Shown: in pieces, positions 1 through 5,793 of the stretch | Position numbering within the stretch: position 1 is the first letter of the stretch | Layout: each line of letters starts with the position of its first letter | NCBI GenBank assembly: GCA_009787485.1 | Contig: WQWP01000105.1 | Coordinates: forward strand, 1 to 7,373 | Source: Lentimicrobiaceae bacterium | GTDB taxonomy: Bacteria > Bacteroidota > Bacteroidia > Bacteroidales > WCHB1-69 | Length of the DNA: 7,373 nucleotides | Direction of reading: 5' to 3' | Notes under the pieces: generated by a model | Database searches by the model: none | What the model was told of the DNA's origin: nothing | Seen by the model: only the letters and a program-made list of their open reading frames with translations | Program-made: the position numbers and the translations under genes

Positions 1-552
1 GTAGTTGATTTGCTCTTTCGTTAATTTTTTCGGTATGAGATTACGGCTAATGGCAGAAGTGTGAATATGATAGTTTATTTTTGCCAATTCACGCTTGGCA
101 GACCAGCCTAATGCTTTTTGTTCCTCTTCTTTGAGACGTTGAAATTCTTTTAACAGATATAACTTGAATTCTGAGCTTACCCAAGATGAAAATTCAAATG
201 CAATATCTTTATGTGCATAAGTGCCTCCGCCCAATCCAGATTTTACAATAATACCTTTGGAATTTGTCAATTCAACCCACCGTGATGGACTCATTGTAAA
301 AGAATTTGAACCGGCTTCTTTCAAAAGGGGGTCGAAATCGACCCCTTTTAGGGTCTCATTATTTAACCTTTCCCATAATATTAAAAACTCAATAGTTGAC
401 TTTGAACGTATCCAATTTTTTATAACATCTTTTGGCTCAATCGGATTTTTAATTCTTGCAATATCAGTAATGCAAATATAATCTACTCCATTAATATTAA
501 GAATGTTAACAGTTGTATTTTTTACTTGTAATGTTTTGGAAGTCTTTGGCAT
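1..552 (-). CDS. KilA-N domain protein, 3'-truncated by window edge
   Basis: This reading frame is open from an ATG at 552 to the window edge (184 residues visible, no stop). The protein matches the KilA-N domain, a DNA-binding fold found in phage and large-virus proteins and common in Bacteroidota. Visible hallmarks are YICITDIAR (residues 25-33), KNWIRSKSTIEFLILWE (45-61), VDFDPLLKEAG (71-81), FTMSPSRWVELTNSKGI (85-101) and GGGTYAHKDIAFEFSSWVS (108-126), followed by EFKLYLLKEFQRLKEEE and a segment ending in LIPKKLTKEQINY that is typical of the Bacteroidota versions. From family knowledge the full protein is probably near 270-300 aa, so about a third is missing. It lies 80 nt downstream of ftsI in the same orientation, where murE is expected in a dcw cluster. 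It is probably a sequence-specific DNA-binding protein of mobile or phage ancestry; its target is unknown. An 8-bp inverted repeat (328-335/338-345) lies inside the coding sequence. Confidence 0.9.
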   Translation of the reverse strand, partial: MPKTSKTLQVKNTTVNILNINGVDYICITDIARIKNPIEPKDVIKNWIRSKSTIEFLILWERLNNETLKGVDFDPLLKEAGSNSFTMSPSRWVELTNSKGIIVKSGLGGGTYAHKDIAFEFSSWVSSEFKLYLLKEFQRLKEEEQKALGWSAKRELAKINYHIHTSAISRNLIPKKLTKEQINY

Positions 553-562
553 AGATAATTTT

Positions 563-569
563 TTAGTGG
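563..569 (+). repeat. Single TTAGTGG heptad before the KilA-N start
   Basis: One TTAGTGG unit, reading CCACTAA on the minus strand, sits 10 nt upstream of the KilA-N ATG. The same heptad forms the arrays upstream of ftsI and ftsL. A single 7-mer could be chance, but its start-proximal position repeats the pattern of those two genes. Confidence 0.4.
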
Positions 570-579
570 ATTAATTTGG

Positions 580-594
580 CTAACAGACTGTTAG
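580..594. promoter_or_regulatory. Short palindrome upstream of the KilA-N gene, possible operator
   Basis: CTAACAGACTGTTAG is a perfect inverted repeat with 7-bp arms around one central base. It lies 28-42 nt upstream of the KilA-N start and about 40 nt past the ftsI stop. The tiny loop and the absence of a T-run on the minus strand make a terminator unlikely. A dimeric repressor site, perhaps for the KilA-N protein itself, is an inference. Such a palindrome can also occur by chance in AT-rich DNA. Confidence 0.25.
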
Positions 595-632
595 TAAATT
601 TGAAAATATTTAAAGTCGTTACATAATGAGTT

Positions 633-2657
633 TTAATTGTACTTAACCTTCCCCAAATTTTGATATATCATAGTTTTTACCCCGCCGCTCTTATCCACTT
701 CCTGCATCAAATCCGTCGTTTCCAAGCCTGTAATCCGTTTGGCAATCGTGTAAAACAACTGCACTGCCGGCGCGCTCATGCCCTCTACATCATATATATA
801 TACAATCATGCTGTATTTGGGTTTTTCTGCGGGGAAGTACCCGCAAAACGAAATACTGTTTCTGTTTTTCACGTATCCCCAACCGTTTTCCGATTCCACC
901 AGAATGTCGCGGGTGCCGGTTTTTCCGGCAAAATGCGGAATAGAATCTTTGTATGTTCTCGCGGTTCCATAAGGACCGGTAACCACGGCTTCCAAATATG
1001 TTTTAGCTCTGTCAATCACATCTTTGCGCGCCATTTGCTCTTTGAGTACTACCGTGGGGAAAACTTTCACCACTTGGTCTTGTTCAGTGATGTGGCTTAC
1101 TATTTTGGGAGATACCATTTTCCCGTTATTCGCTACGCCGTTAAAGTATGTAAGTGTTTGAATGGGCGCCATATTAAACCCTCCCCAGGTAGTGATGTAA
1201 AATGTGCGCATCAACTTTGTGTTGCGTATAATTTCAGGAGCCCGCACAGGACCCAATTGCGTTACTAAGGGCATGGTGATACCCATCGAATCTAATGCAG
1301 CCAAATAATCATGGTAATTGTTTTTATACGCATCGAAAATCATGGTGCCGGTGCCTTCATTGAGCGAGCGCTGGAATATTTCGATAGGTTTTCCCATCCG
1401 GTGGCGGGAACCTAAACCGGCATCCGAATCATTACACTTTGTTCTAAACCTTTTATTATCGCGAGTGAAATGGTGGGCAATATCACAGCCGCAAAGCATA
1501 TATTTCTTGACACTGTCATCGGGCGTTTTTTCTAAATAAGCCAATAACGAGGCCAATTTAAACGTGGACCCCGGCTCGCATTCCGGACGAAACGCATGGT
1601 TAAAGATCTCAAAATATCCCGTATTTCCTTGTTCGTTGGTATGCTTTTTTAAGTTCGCAATGGCTTTAATTGCACCGGTTTTAATTTCCATTACGACCAC
1701 ACAGCCCCATCTGGCGTTTTTTTGGTGCAATTTATCCATAAGCGCCTCATACACTATATTTTGCATTCTAAGATTGAGGGTAGTATGAACGTTAACACCA
1801 TCCTGCGGATCGGAAAACTTTTTGGAAGGCACGCGAGTTCCATCAATATAAAGCACTTTTTGCGCGCCTTTTGTGCCGGACAACCAGTCGTGAAAGGTAA
1901 GCTCCAATCCGCTGTGCGCGCCGTCAGACGGAACAGTTCCGATGACCCGTTTTGCCAACTCACCATACGGATAAATACGCTTAAAATGGCTGGTAAAATT
2001 GGTGCACTTCTTTCTACATTTATCTTGAAACAACGGCAGTTTTCGTATAAAAGCCGTATCTTCAGAGGTTACTAACGTACTTTGACTTAATGGATTAGAT
2101 TTCAAAATCAAAACATTTTTATACTCCAAAATAGCTTCTGATAATTTTTTTTGATAATATTCTTTGTTATGTGGGAATTTATGTCTGAAATGAAAATAAA
2201 ACTGATCCGCCAATTCGGCAATTAGTTTATTTACAGCTTCTTTATCAGTTCTCGAAATTTTTCTGTTTGGGGTTAAATAAAGTGTATCATTGATGCGAAC
2301 CTCTGCTCTCCTTTTCTTTTTTAAAGTTTCCGGTTTTAATTTACTTCCATCAATGGTAAAATCGAAAACCGTAAAATTGCTGGCTAAGATGTTGCCTTGG
2401 TCATCCAAAATATCGCCGCGAACGGGATTGATATCGCTCATGGTTACCACACAGCGACAATTCGGATCTTTGGCAAGCGGATTATGCTCCCAGTTTGGCT
2501 GCGTTTTGTCTAAACAATATTTGGGATCGCCGGCAAACAACGGGCGCTGCGAAATGGCAAGGTAAAGTATTTGAACCAAACAGAAAATACCAAATAGCAA
2601 TATCAAAGCGTATATTACTAAGGATCTTCTTTGAAATGATTTTTTATAGTCGGACAT
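633..2657 (-). CDS. ftsI: Peptidoglycan D,D-transpeptidase FtsI (PBP3, class B PBP)
   Basis: FtsI cross-links septal peptidoglycan in the periplasm as part of the divisome, working with FtsW. The 674-aa protein has a short cytoplasmic N-terminus, one transmembrane anchor at about 13-35, and a class B pedestal opening with the PVRGDILDDQGNILASN segment (78-94). The C-terminal transpeptidase domain shows all three penicillin-binding motifs: SxxK as S364-T-F-K367, SxN as S431-L-N433 and KTG as K579-T-G581. No PASTA repeats are visible. The length is normal for Bacteroidota. The ATG at 2657 is preceded by AAA and then a CCACTAA heptad, with no Shine-Dalgarno motif. It is third downstream of mraZ in the order mraZ-rsmH-ftsL-ftsI, so it is probably co-transcribed with them; the palindromic heptad array just upstream would be in its mRNA. 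The name ftsI is preferred to spoVD or a generic pbp because of cluster position and the lack of PASTA domains. Confidence 0.95.
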   Translation of the reverse strand: MSDYKKSFQRRSLVIYALILLFGIFCLVQILYLAISQRPLFAGDPKYCLDKTQPNWEHNPLAKDPNCRCVVTMSDINPVRGDILDDQGNILASNFTVFDFTIDGSKLKPETLKKKRRAEVRINDTLYLTPNRKISRTDKEAVNKLIAELADQFYFHFRHKFPHNKEYYQKKLSEAILEYKNVLILKSNPLSQSTLVTSEDTAFIRKLPLFQDKCRKKCTNFTSHFKRIYPYGELAKRVIGTVPSDGAHSGLELTFHDWLSGTKGAQKVLYIDGTRVPSKKFSDPQDGVNVHTTLNLRMQNIVYEALMDKLHQKNARWGCVVVMEIKTGAIKAIANLKKHTNEQGNTGYFEIFNHAFRPECEPGSTFKLASLLAYLEKTPDDSVKKYMLCGCDIAHHFTRDNKRFRTKCNDSDAGLGSRHRMGKPIEIFQRSLNEGTGTMIFDAYKNNYHDYLAALDSMGITMPLVTQLGPVRAPEIIRNTKLMRTFYITTWGGFNMAPIQTLTYFNGVANNGKMVSPKIVSHITEQDQVVKVFPTVVLKEQMARKDVIDRAKTYLEAVVTGPYGTARTYKDSIPHFAGKTGTRDILVESENGWGYVKNRNSISFCGYFPAEKPKYSMIVYIYDVEGMSAPAVQLFYTIAKRITGLETTDLMQEVDKSGGVKTMIYQNLGKVKYN

Positions 2658-2660
2658 TTT

Positions 2661-2867
2661 TTAGTGGTTGGTGGTTAGTGGTTAGTGGTTAGTGGTTAGT
2701 GGTTAGTGGTTAGTGGTTAGTGGTTAGTGGTTAGTGGTTAGTGATTAGTGATTAGTGGTTAGTGGTTGGTGGTTAGTGGTTGGTGGTTAGTGGTTGGTGG
2801 TTGGTGGTTGGTAGTTAACCGTTAACCACTAATCACTAACCACTAACCACTAATCACTAATCACTAA
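2661..2867. repeat. Heptanucleotide array with orientation switch (99-bp imperfect palindrome)
   Basis: Twenty-two consecutive 7-nt units read in plus orientation over 2661-2814: 14 TTAGTGG, 5 TTGGTGG, 2 TTAGTGA and 1 TTGGTAG. Nine perfect TTAGTGG copies run over 2675-2737. A palindromic junction TTAACCGTTAA (2815-2825) follows, then six units in the opposite orientation over 2826-2867 (three CCACTAA and three TCACTAA). Folding at base 2820 pairs 2771-2819 with 2821-2869: 41 of 49 positions are Watson-Crick, 7 are G·T on the plus strand and one is a true mismatch. The array fills the ftsL-ftsI spacer and runs into the ftsL stop. It recalls the heptanucleotide STRR repeats of cyanobacteria, but no homology is implied. 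It has no direct-repeat/spacer layout, so it is not a CRISPR. Confidence 0.97.
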
Positions 2868-3162
2868 CCGGGATTTTGTACATGTTTTTATGATTTTCAA
2901 CGAATCCGCGTTTGGTAGCTTTTTCTCTAATCGTTTTCTTTTGTTGATAAGGAAGGTAATGGTTGTTCTCTTTTAGCTGATTGAGCGCCATTTTGTATTC
3001 GTATTGTTTTTTTTGAATGAGTTTGTTTTTATGGATGATGATTTTTTCATTTACGATTGAAATTGCTGCTAAAACAATCAGTAGCAATATATAAGGATAC
3101 CATTTTTGTAGTTTTGGATGTCGCAGGAAGTCGCCGCTCAGAAATTGAAAGAATTTGTTCAT
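2857..3162 (-). CDS. ftsL: FtsL-like bitopic cell-division protein
   Basis: This is a 101-aa protein with a short cytoplasmic N-terminus, one transmembrane helix at about 22-38 (WYPYILLLIVLAAISIV) and a charged periplasmic region (39-80) rich in Lys, Gln and Leu that could form a coiled coil. The tail KKTIREKATKRGFVENHKNMYKI resembles the end of Bacteroidota FtsL-like proteins. FtsL partners FtsB/FtsQ and activates FtsWI at the septum. Sequence conservation in this family is low, so the call rests on topology, size and position between rsmH and ftsI, which is the usual ftsL slot. The start at 3162 is preceded by TATT and a CCACTAA unit. The last four codons (Val-Ser-Asp-stop) consist of the TTAGTGA-type heptads, so the C-terminus appears to have been set by repeat growth. 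Confidence 0.8.
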   Translation of the reverse strand: MNKFFQFLSGDFLRHPKLQKWYPYILLLIVLAAISIVNEKIIIHKNKLIQKKQYEYKMALNQLKENNHYLPYQQKKTIREKATKRGFVENHKNMYKIPVSD

Positions 3163-3166
3163 AATA

Positions 3167-3194
3167 TTAGTGGTTAGTGGTTAGTGGTTAGTGG
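3167..3194 (+). repeat. Four perfect TTAGTGG heptads upstream of ftsL
   Basis: Four uninterrupted TTAGTGG units (CCACTAA on the transcribed minus strand) begin 4 nt upstream of the ftsL ATG. The unit and its placement next to a start codon match the larger array before ftsI. Confidence 0.95.
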
Positions 3195-3202
3195 TATGAG
3201 GA

Positions 3203-3254
3203 GTTATTCATTATTCCATATTCAATATTCGATGTTCTCTTAATTCCTAATTCT
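3203..3254 (+). repeat. Second, degenerate heptad family (xxTATTC type) running into the rsmH end
   Basis: The spacer between rsmH and ftsL divides into 7-nt units GTTATTC, ATTATTC, CATATTC, AATATTC and GATGTTC (3203-3237). After a 3-nt break it continues with TAATTCC and TAATTCT (3241-3254), which overlap the last codons and stop of rsmH. On the minus strand the units read GAATAAC, GAATAAT, GAATATG, GAATATT and so on. The period matches the TTAGTGG arrays but the sequence differs. The units are degenerate, so this is a judgement by eye and less certain than the TTAGTGG arrays. Confidence 0.6.
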
Positions 3255-4149
3255 CAACCTTCTCCGCAATCCGCAATTTCGCACTCCTCGCTCTCGGGTT
3301 TTCCCCTATTTCTTCTTCTGTAGGAATAATCGCTTTTTTTGTAATGAGTTTAAACGGAGTTAATTGATTTCCGTAAAAGTCTTTATGTAGTTTGCCTTCT
3401 ATATTTCCTGTTTTAAAGAAATTCTTCACCAACCTGTCTTCCAAAGAGTGATAAGAGATAATGGCAATTTTACCTTTTGGGTGCAGCGCCTCAACAGATT
3501 GTTCTAAAAGCGATTGCAGCGCTTCTATTTCCGCATTTACCTCAATGCGCAATGCCTGAAAAATTTGCGATAGCACTTTGTTTTCTTTTCCTTTGGGCAG
3601 CATTGGCGCCACGGCTTCCGCTAATTTTCCGGTAGTTTGTATCGGGTTGGCTTGTCGCGCTTTCTCAATGAGCGCAGCAATCTTGTGCGCATTTTGCACC
3701 TCGCCGAAAGCGAACAATAGTTTTGCCAATTTTTGGGAAGGGTATGTATTGACGATCTCTGCCGCCGTTATGCCTTTGCTTCTGTCCATCCGCATATCCA
3801 ATGCTTCATCAAAACGATAGGAAAAACCTCGTGTAGCCTCATCAAATTGATGAGATGATACGCCGAGATCGCCCAAGATGCCATCCACTGGATAGGCTTT
3901 GTAAAACTGCAAGAATTTTTTAAGATGTTTGAAATTGCTTTGAACGAATTGAAAACGAGAGTCTTCCGGCGCATTTTTTGCTGCGTCTTTATCTTGGTCA
4001 AAACCCAACAAGCGACCGTTTTGTGAAAGTCTGTTTAAAATTTCACGGGCGTGCCCACCGCCGCCAAAAGTAACATCCACATAAATGCCTTCGGGATTGG
4101 TAACAAGGCCCGCGATGGTTTCCAGCAAAAGCACCGGTTGATGGTACAT
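3247..4149 (-). CDS. rsmH: 16S rRNA (cytosine-N4)-methyltransferase RsmH (MraW)
   Basis: RsmH is the SAM-dependent enzyme that N4-methylates C1402 of 16S rRNA in the decoding centre of the small subunit. The 300-aa protein is full length and carries the family signatures in order: HQPVLLLE (3-10), the SAM-binding loop DVTFGGGGHA (25-34), the acidic GFDQD (49-53), ILGDLGVSSHQFDEATRGFS (91-110), LDMRMD (117-122), FQALRIEVNAEI (197-208), ISYHSLEDR (231-239) and the C-terminal NPRARSAKLR (284-293). It lies 15 nt downstream of mraZ, the standard dcw arrangement, so the two are almost certainly co-transcribed. The ATG at 4149 is preceded by AT-rich sequence with no Shine-Dalgarno motif. Its TAG stop falls within a 7-nt repeat unit. 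Confidence 0.97.
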   Translation of the reverse strand: MYHQPVLLLETIAGLVTNPEGIYVDVTFGGGGHAREILNRLSQNGRLLGFDQDKDAAKNAPEDSRFQFVQSNFKHLKKFLQFYKAYPVDGILGDLGVSSHQFDEATRGFSYRFDEALDMRMDRSKGITAAEIVNTYPSQKLAKLLFAFGEVQNAHKIAALIEKARQANPIQTTGKLAEAVAPMLPKGKENKVLSQIFQALRIEVNAEIEALQSLLEQSVEALHPKGKIAIISYHSLEDRLVKNFFKTGNIEGKLHKDFYGNQLTPFKLITKKAIIPTEEEIGENPRARSAKLRIAEKVEN

Positions 4150-4164
4150 ATATAATATAGCAGT

Positions 4165-4635
4165 TTATTTTTCAAAAGCGTTAAGTTGGTGAGCACTATG
4201 TATTTGTTCGTTCAGGAGTTCAAACTCTTCGGGCAACATGTCAAACTTTGCGCGGTATTCTTCGGCATTCCAAATTTCGATTTGGCCGTTATCTAACACT
4301 AATACCACTTCTTTTCCAATTTTGTAATACTCCATCAAAGTTTTGGGAATGACAAACCTGTCTTGCGCATCGCATTCCACAAAAGCCATATCCCGAAGAA
4401 AAGCATTACGAAGCCTTTTATTGGTAATGATATTTTTATCTAAAGAATTAAAGAAGTTCATTTTGGCACGATATGCGGATTCCGTCCACAGCATAATGTG
4501 GTTTCCAAACCCGTGCGTTACCCAAAAGCGTTGGCGTTCGGCTTCCGGCAACGACTTCAACAGCGCACTGGGAAGTTTAATTCTTCCATGCTTCTCTATG
4601 GCGATCTCCCAAAAACCATAATCAAAACCTGACAT
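4165..4635 (-). CDS. mraZ: Transcriptional regulator MraZ
   Basis: MraZ is the first gene of the dcw cluster and a nucleoid-associated DNA-binding protein that autoregulates the cluster in bacteria where it has been studied. The 156-aa protein has two SpoVT/AbrB-like half domains, at about 9-55 (IAIEKHGRIKLPSALL) and 86-131 (VECDAQDRFVIPKTLMEYY, then IEIWNAEEYRAKF). The second half has Asp at residue 92 where a DxxGR-type motif normally has Gly (DAQDR). The length is slightly above the usual 140-150 aa, with a charged C-terminal tail. The start at 4635 is preceded by an A-rich leader, and a candidate promoter lies about 25-50 nt upstream. No TGGG-type direct repeats like the E. coli MraZ boxes were seen in the upstream region. 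Confidence 0.93.
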   Translation of the reverse strand: MSGFDYGFWEIAIEKHGRIKLPSALLKSLPEAERQRFWVTHGFGNHIMLWTESAYRAKMNFFNSLDKNIITNKRLRNAFLRDMAFVECDAQDRFVIPKTLMEYYKIGKEVVLVLDNGQIEIWNAEEYRAKFDMLPEEFELLNEQIHSAHQLNAFEK

Positions 4636-4659
4636 CTTTTATCGTTTTTTTATTCGCGG

Positions 4660-4685
4660 CAAAAATAAAATAATAATATTATCAA
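4660..4685 (-). promoter_or_regulatory. Candidate Bacteroidota-type promoter for mraZ and the dcw operon
   Basis: On the minus strand TATTTTTG (4660-4667) matches the Bacteroidota -7 consensus TAnnTTTG, and a TTG (4683-4685) could be the -33 element. The spacer is 15 nt, shorter than the usual 17-23, so the upstream box is uncertain. Initiation about 7 nt downstream would give a leader of only about 17 nt before the mraZ ATG. The region is very AT-rich and chance matches are likely. Confidence 0.4.
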
Positions 4686-4989
4686 CTCCAGATTTTTGAT
4701 AACTTTATTAAAAAATGGCTTATTTTTTATTTAAACTGTTGATATTCAATGTGGAAAAAAAAGGATTTTTTTATGTTATCAACAATTTATTTTTAATTAA
4801 ATTATTTGTAATCAACAAAATAATATTAGTATCGTCTAAAATATATATAATTACTTTAAAATCATAATAATAGCAATTATTATACTTAAAGGCAGTGCAA
4901 AAATAGATGAAAAAAATGAAGGAAATCTATGATATTGGAAAAAAATGGAGAAAATTGGAGAAAAACAGAGGCACAACTGTACCCACTCT

Positions 4990-5058
4990 GCTTCCTACGG
5001 AGTATAGCGAAAAGCCCGACGGCGTGCGTTGGATTTGCGGGTAGGAAGCCGGCACGCC
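4990..5058. repeat. GC-rich element with two interleaved inverted repeats
   Basis: GCTTCCTAC (4990-4998) is the perfect reverse complement of GTAGGAAGC (5041-5049). GGCGTGC (5021-5027) is the perfect reverse complement of GCACGCC (5052-5058). The order A-B-A'-B' means the stems are either pseudoknotted or mutually exclusive. The element stands out in GC content from the surrounding AT-rich DNA. On the minus strand it contains CGGGCTTTTCGCTATA, a form I recall from dispersed intergenic repeats in environmental Bacteroidota genomes; that recollection is unchecked. It has no terminal T-run on either side that would make it a plain terminator. Confidence 0.65.
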
Positions 5059-5139
5059 CAAAAAAGAAAAAAATAATGATTTTGACCTGATTATACGATT
5101 AAAACCTTTTAAACGTTAGTGAAAAATAAACAACAAAAA

Positions 5140-5793
5140 ATGTTGAAGTTTCTTTTTAAACCCATTTCCCGCTCCTTCCCACCTCATACCTCACCTTTCA
5201 TACTCCTTACCGCATTTCTATTCTGTACCTTCACCTCCTTTGCACAAGGAAACAGACCCTATGAAAACCCGGCGAAGTTTGTTTATCAATCTTCGGTTTC
5301 TATAGCTTACGGGGTGGGCAACATTTATGCTGATAAAGATACATTTGCTAACAATAGTTTCTCTTTTGAGGTTCAACAACTTGTAGCTTACCAGTTTAAT
5401 CATTACTTTTATACGGGCGCCGGTGCCGGACTCGATTTTTGGTTTTACGATAACAAAATGTCTGTGTTTGTTCCCGTTTTTGCAAACATTACTGCAAAAT
5501 TTGTAGATAAAAAAATGGCGCCTTTTCTCTATGCCAATATTGGCTACGCATTCAAATGGCAGGTAAAGAAAAAGTTAGAAGAAGATCTTTTTTATGGAAC
5601 TAAAGCCGGAATTTATTTTCAAGTGGGTTTCGGGCTCAATTTGAAAATTTCCGAGAAAATATCAATTTTACTTTCACCTTATTATAGATTGCAACAATCG
5701 GCAAATCAATACAGAGAAAGTGAGTTGCTCTTAAGCGAAACAAGTAATCAACTTTTCCATTTTGTAGGGGTTAAAATAGGACTCTTGTATTAA
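5140..5793 (+). CDS. Outer-membrane beta-barrel protein (porin-like, function unknown)
   Basis: This 217-aa protein begins with a signal peptide: positive residues K3, K7 and R11, a hydrophobic stretch at about 19-34 (PFILLTAFLFCTFTSF), and probable cleavage after A35 (SFA/QG). The mature part alternates polar and aromatic/hydrophobic residues with repeated Gly and Tyr/Phe, for example YQSSVSIAYGVG, YTGAGAGLDFWFYD, PFLYANIGYAFKW, YFQVGFGLNL and ILLSPYYRLQQ. It ends in FVGVKIGLLY, a typical last strand of a small outer-membrane barrel, probably about 8 strands. I chose the ATG at 5140, which follows A-rich sequence; an in-frame GTG at 5119 would add seven residues and cannot be excluded. It lies 49 nt before the hdrC-like gene in the same orientation and could share its transcript. 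The signal-peptide coding region contains degenerate 7-nt repeats. Substrate and role cannot be stated. Confidence 0.82.
   Translation: MLKFLFKPISRSFPPHTSPFILLTAFLFCTFTSFAQGNRPYENPAKFVYQSSVSIAYGVGNIYADKDTFANNSFSFEVQQLVAYQFNHYFYTGAGAGLDFWFYDNKMSVFVPVFANITAKFVDKKMAPFLYANIGYAFKWQVKKKLEEDLFYGTKAGIYFQVGFGLNLKISEKISILLSPYYRLQQSANQYRESELLLSETSNQLFHFVGVKIGLLY
5181..5215 (+). repeat. Degenerate ACCTCAT-type heptads inside a signal-peptide coding region
   Basis: The sequence divides into ACCTCAT, ACCTCAC, CTTTCAT, ACTCCTT and ACCGCAT, each differing from the first unit by one to three bases. It encodes residues of about 14-26 of the outer-membrane protein. Only the first two units are close matches, so this may be coincidence in C/T-rich DNA. 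It is listed because two other 7-nt repeat families occur in this window. Confidence 0.35.

Larger units (their letters stand above)
4636..5139. other. Divergent intergenic spacer of about 500 nt (AT-rich half plus GC-rich element)
   Basis: No convincing gene is visible. From 4636 to about 4960 the DNA is overwhelmingly A/T. It carries the mraZ promoter candidate and several TATCAACA-like motifs. From 4981 to 5060 the composition changes abruptly to a GC-rich structured element, and A-rich sequence returns before the outer-membrane gene. A 45-codon ATG ORF (4907-5044, plus) crosses the GC-rich element but looks fortuitous. For the plus-strand gene I see only a weak -7-like TGATTTTG (5077-5084), with no well-spaced TTG upstream. 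Confidence 0.7.

Noticed and set aside
323..349. Inverted repeat with GGGGTCGA/TCGACCCC arms flanked by AAAA and TTTT, resembling a terminator
   Set aside because: It lies inside the conserved KilA-N coding region (residues KGVDFDPLL), where the residues themselves dictate much of the sequence, and the run of T is short.
660..1268. 202-residue plus-strand open frame antisense to ftsI
   Set aside because: Composition is not protein-like, there are no motifs, and the opposite strand encodes the full conserved FtsI transpeptidase domain. It is a shadow frame.
2661..2814. Telomere-like or G-quadruplex-forming repeat
   Set aside because: Only GG doublets are present, so any quadruplex would have two tetrads and be weak, and the location is internal to an operon.
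2661..2867. Heptads as MraZ binding boxes, because each contains GTGG
   Set aside because: The MraZ boxes I know are about 5-nt motifs at roughly 10-nt spacing upstream of mraZ; these are 7-nt units inside the operon and far from the mraZ promoter.
2661..3194. Possible CRISPR array
   Set aside because: The units are contiguous 7-mers with no unique spacers and no cas genes are visible.
5041..5080. Rho-independent terminator from the GC-rich inverted repeat
   Set aside because: The stem is followed by an A-rich tract on the plus strand. On the minus strand the other side (upstream of 4990 in plus coordinates) has no T-run, and no gene ends immediately before it.
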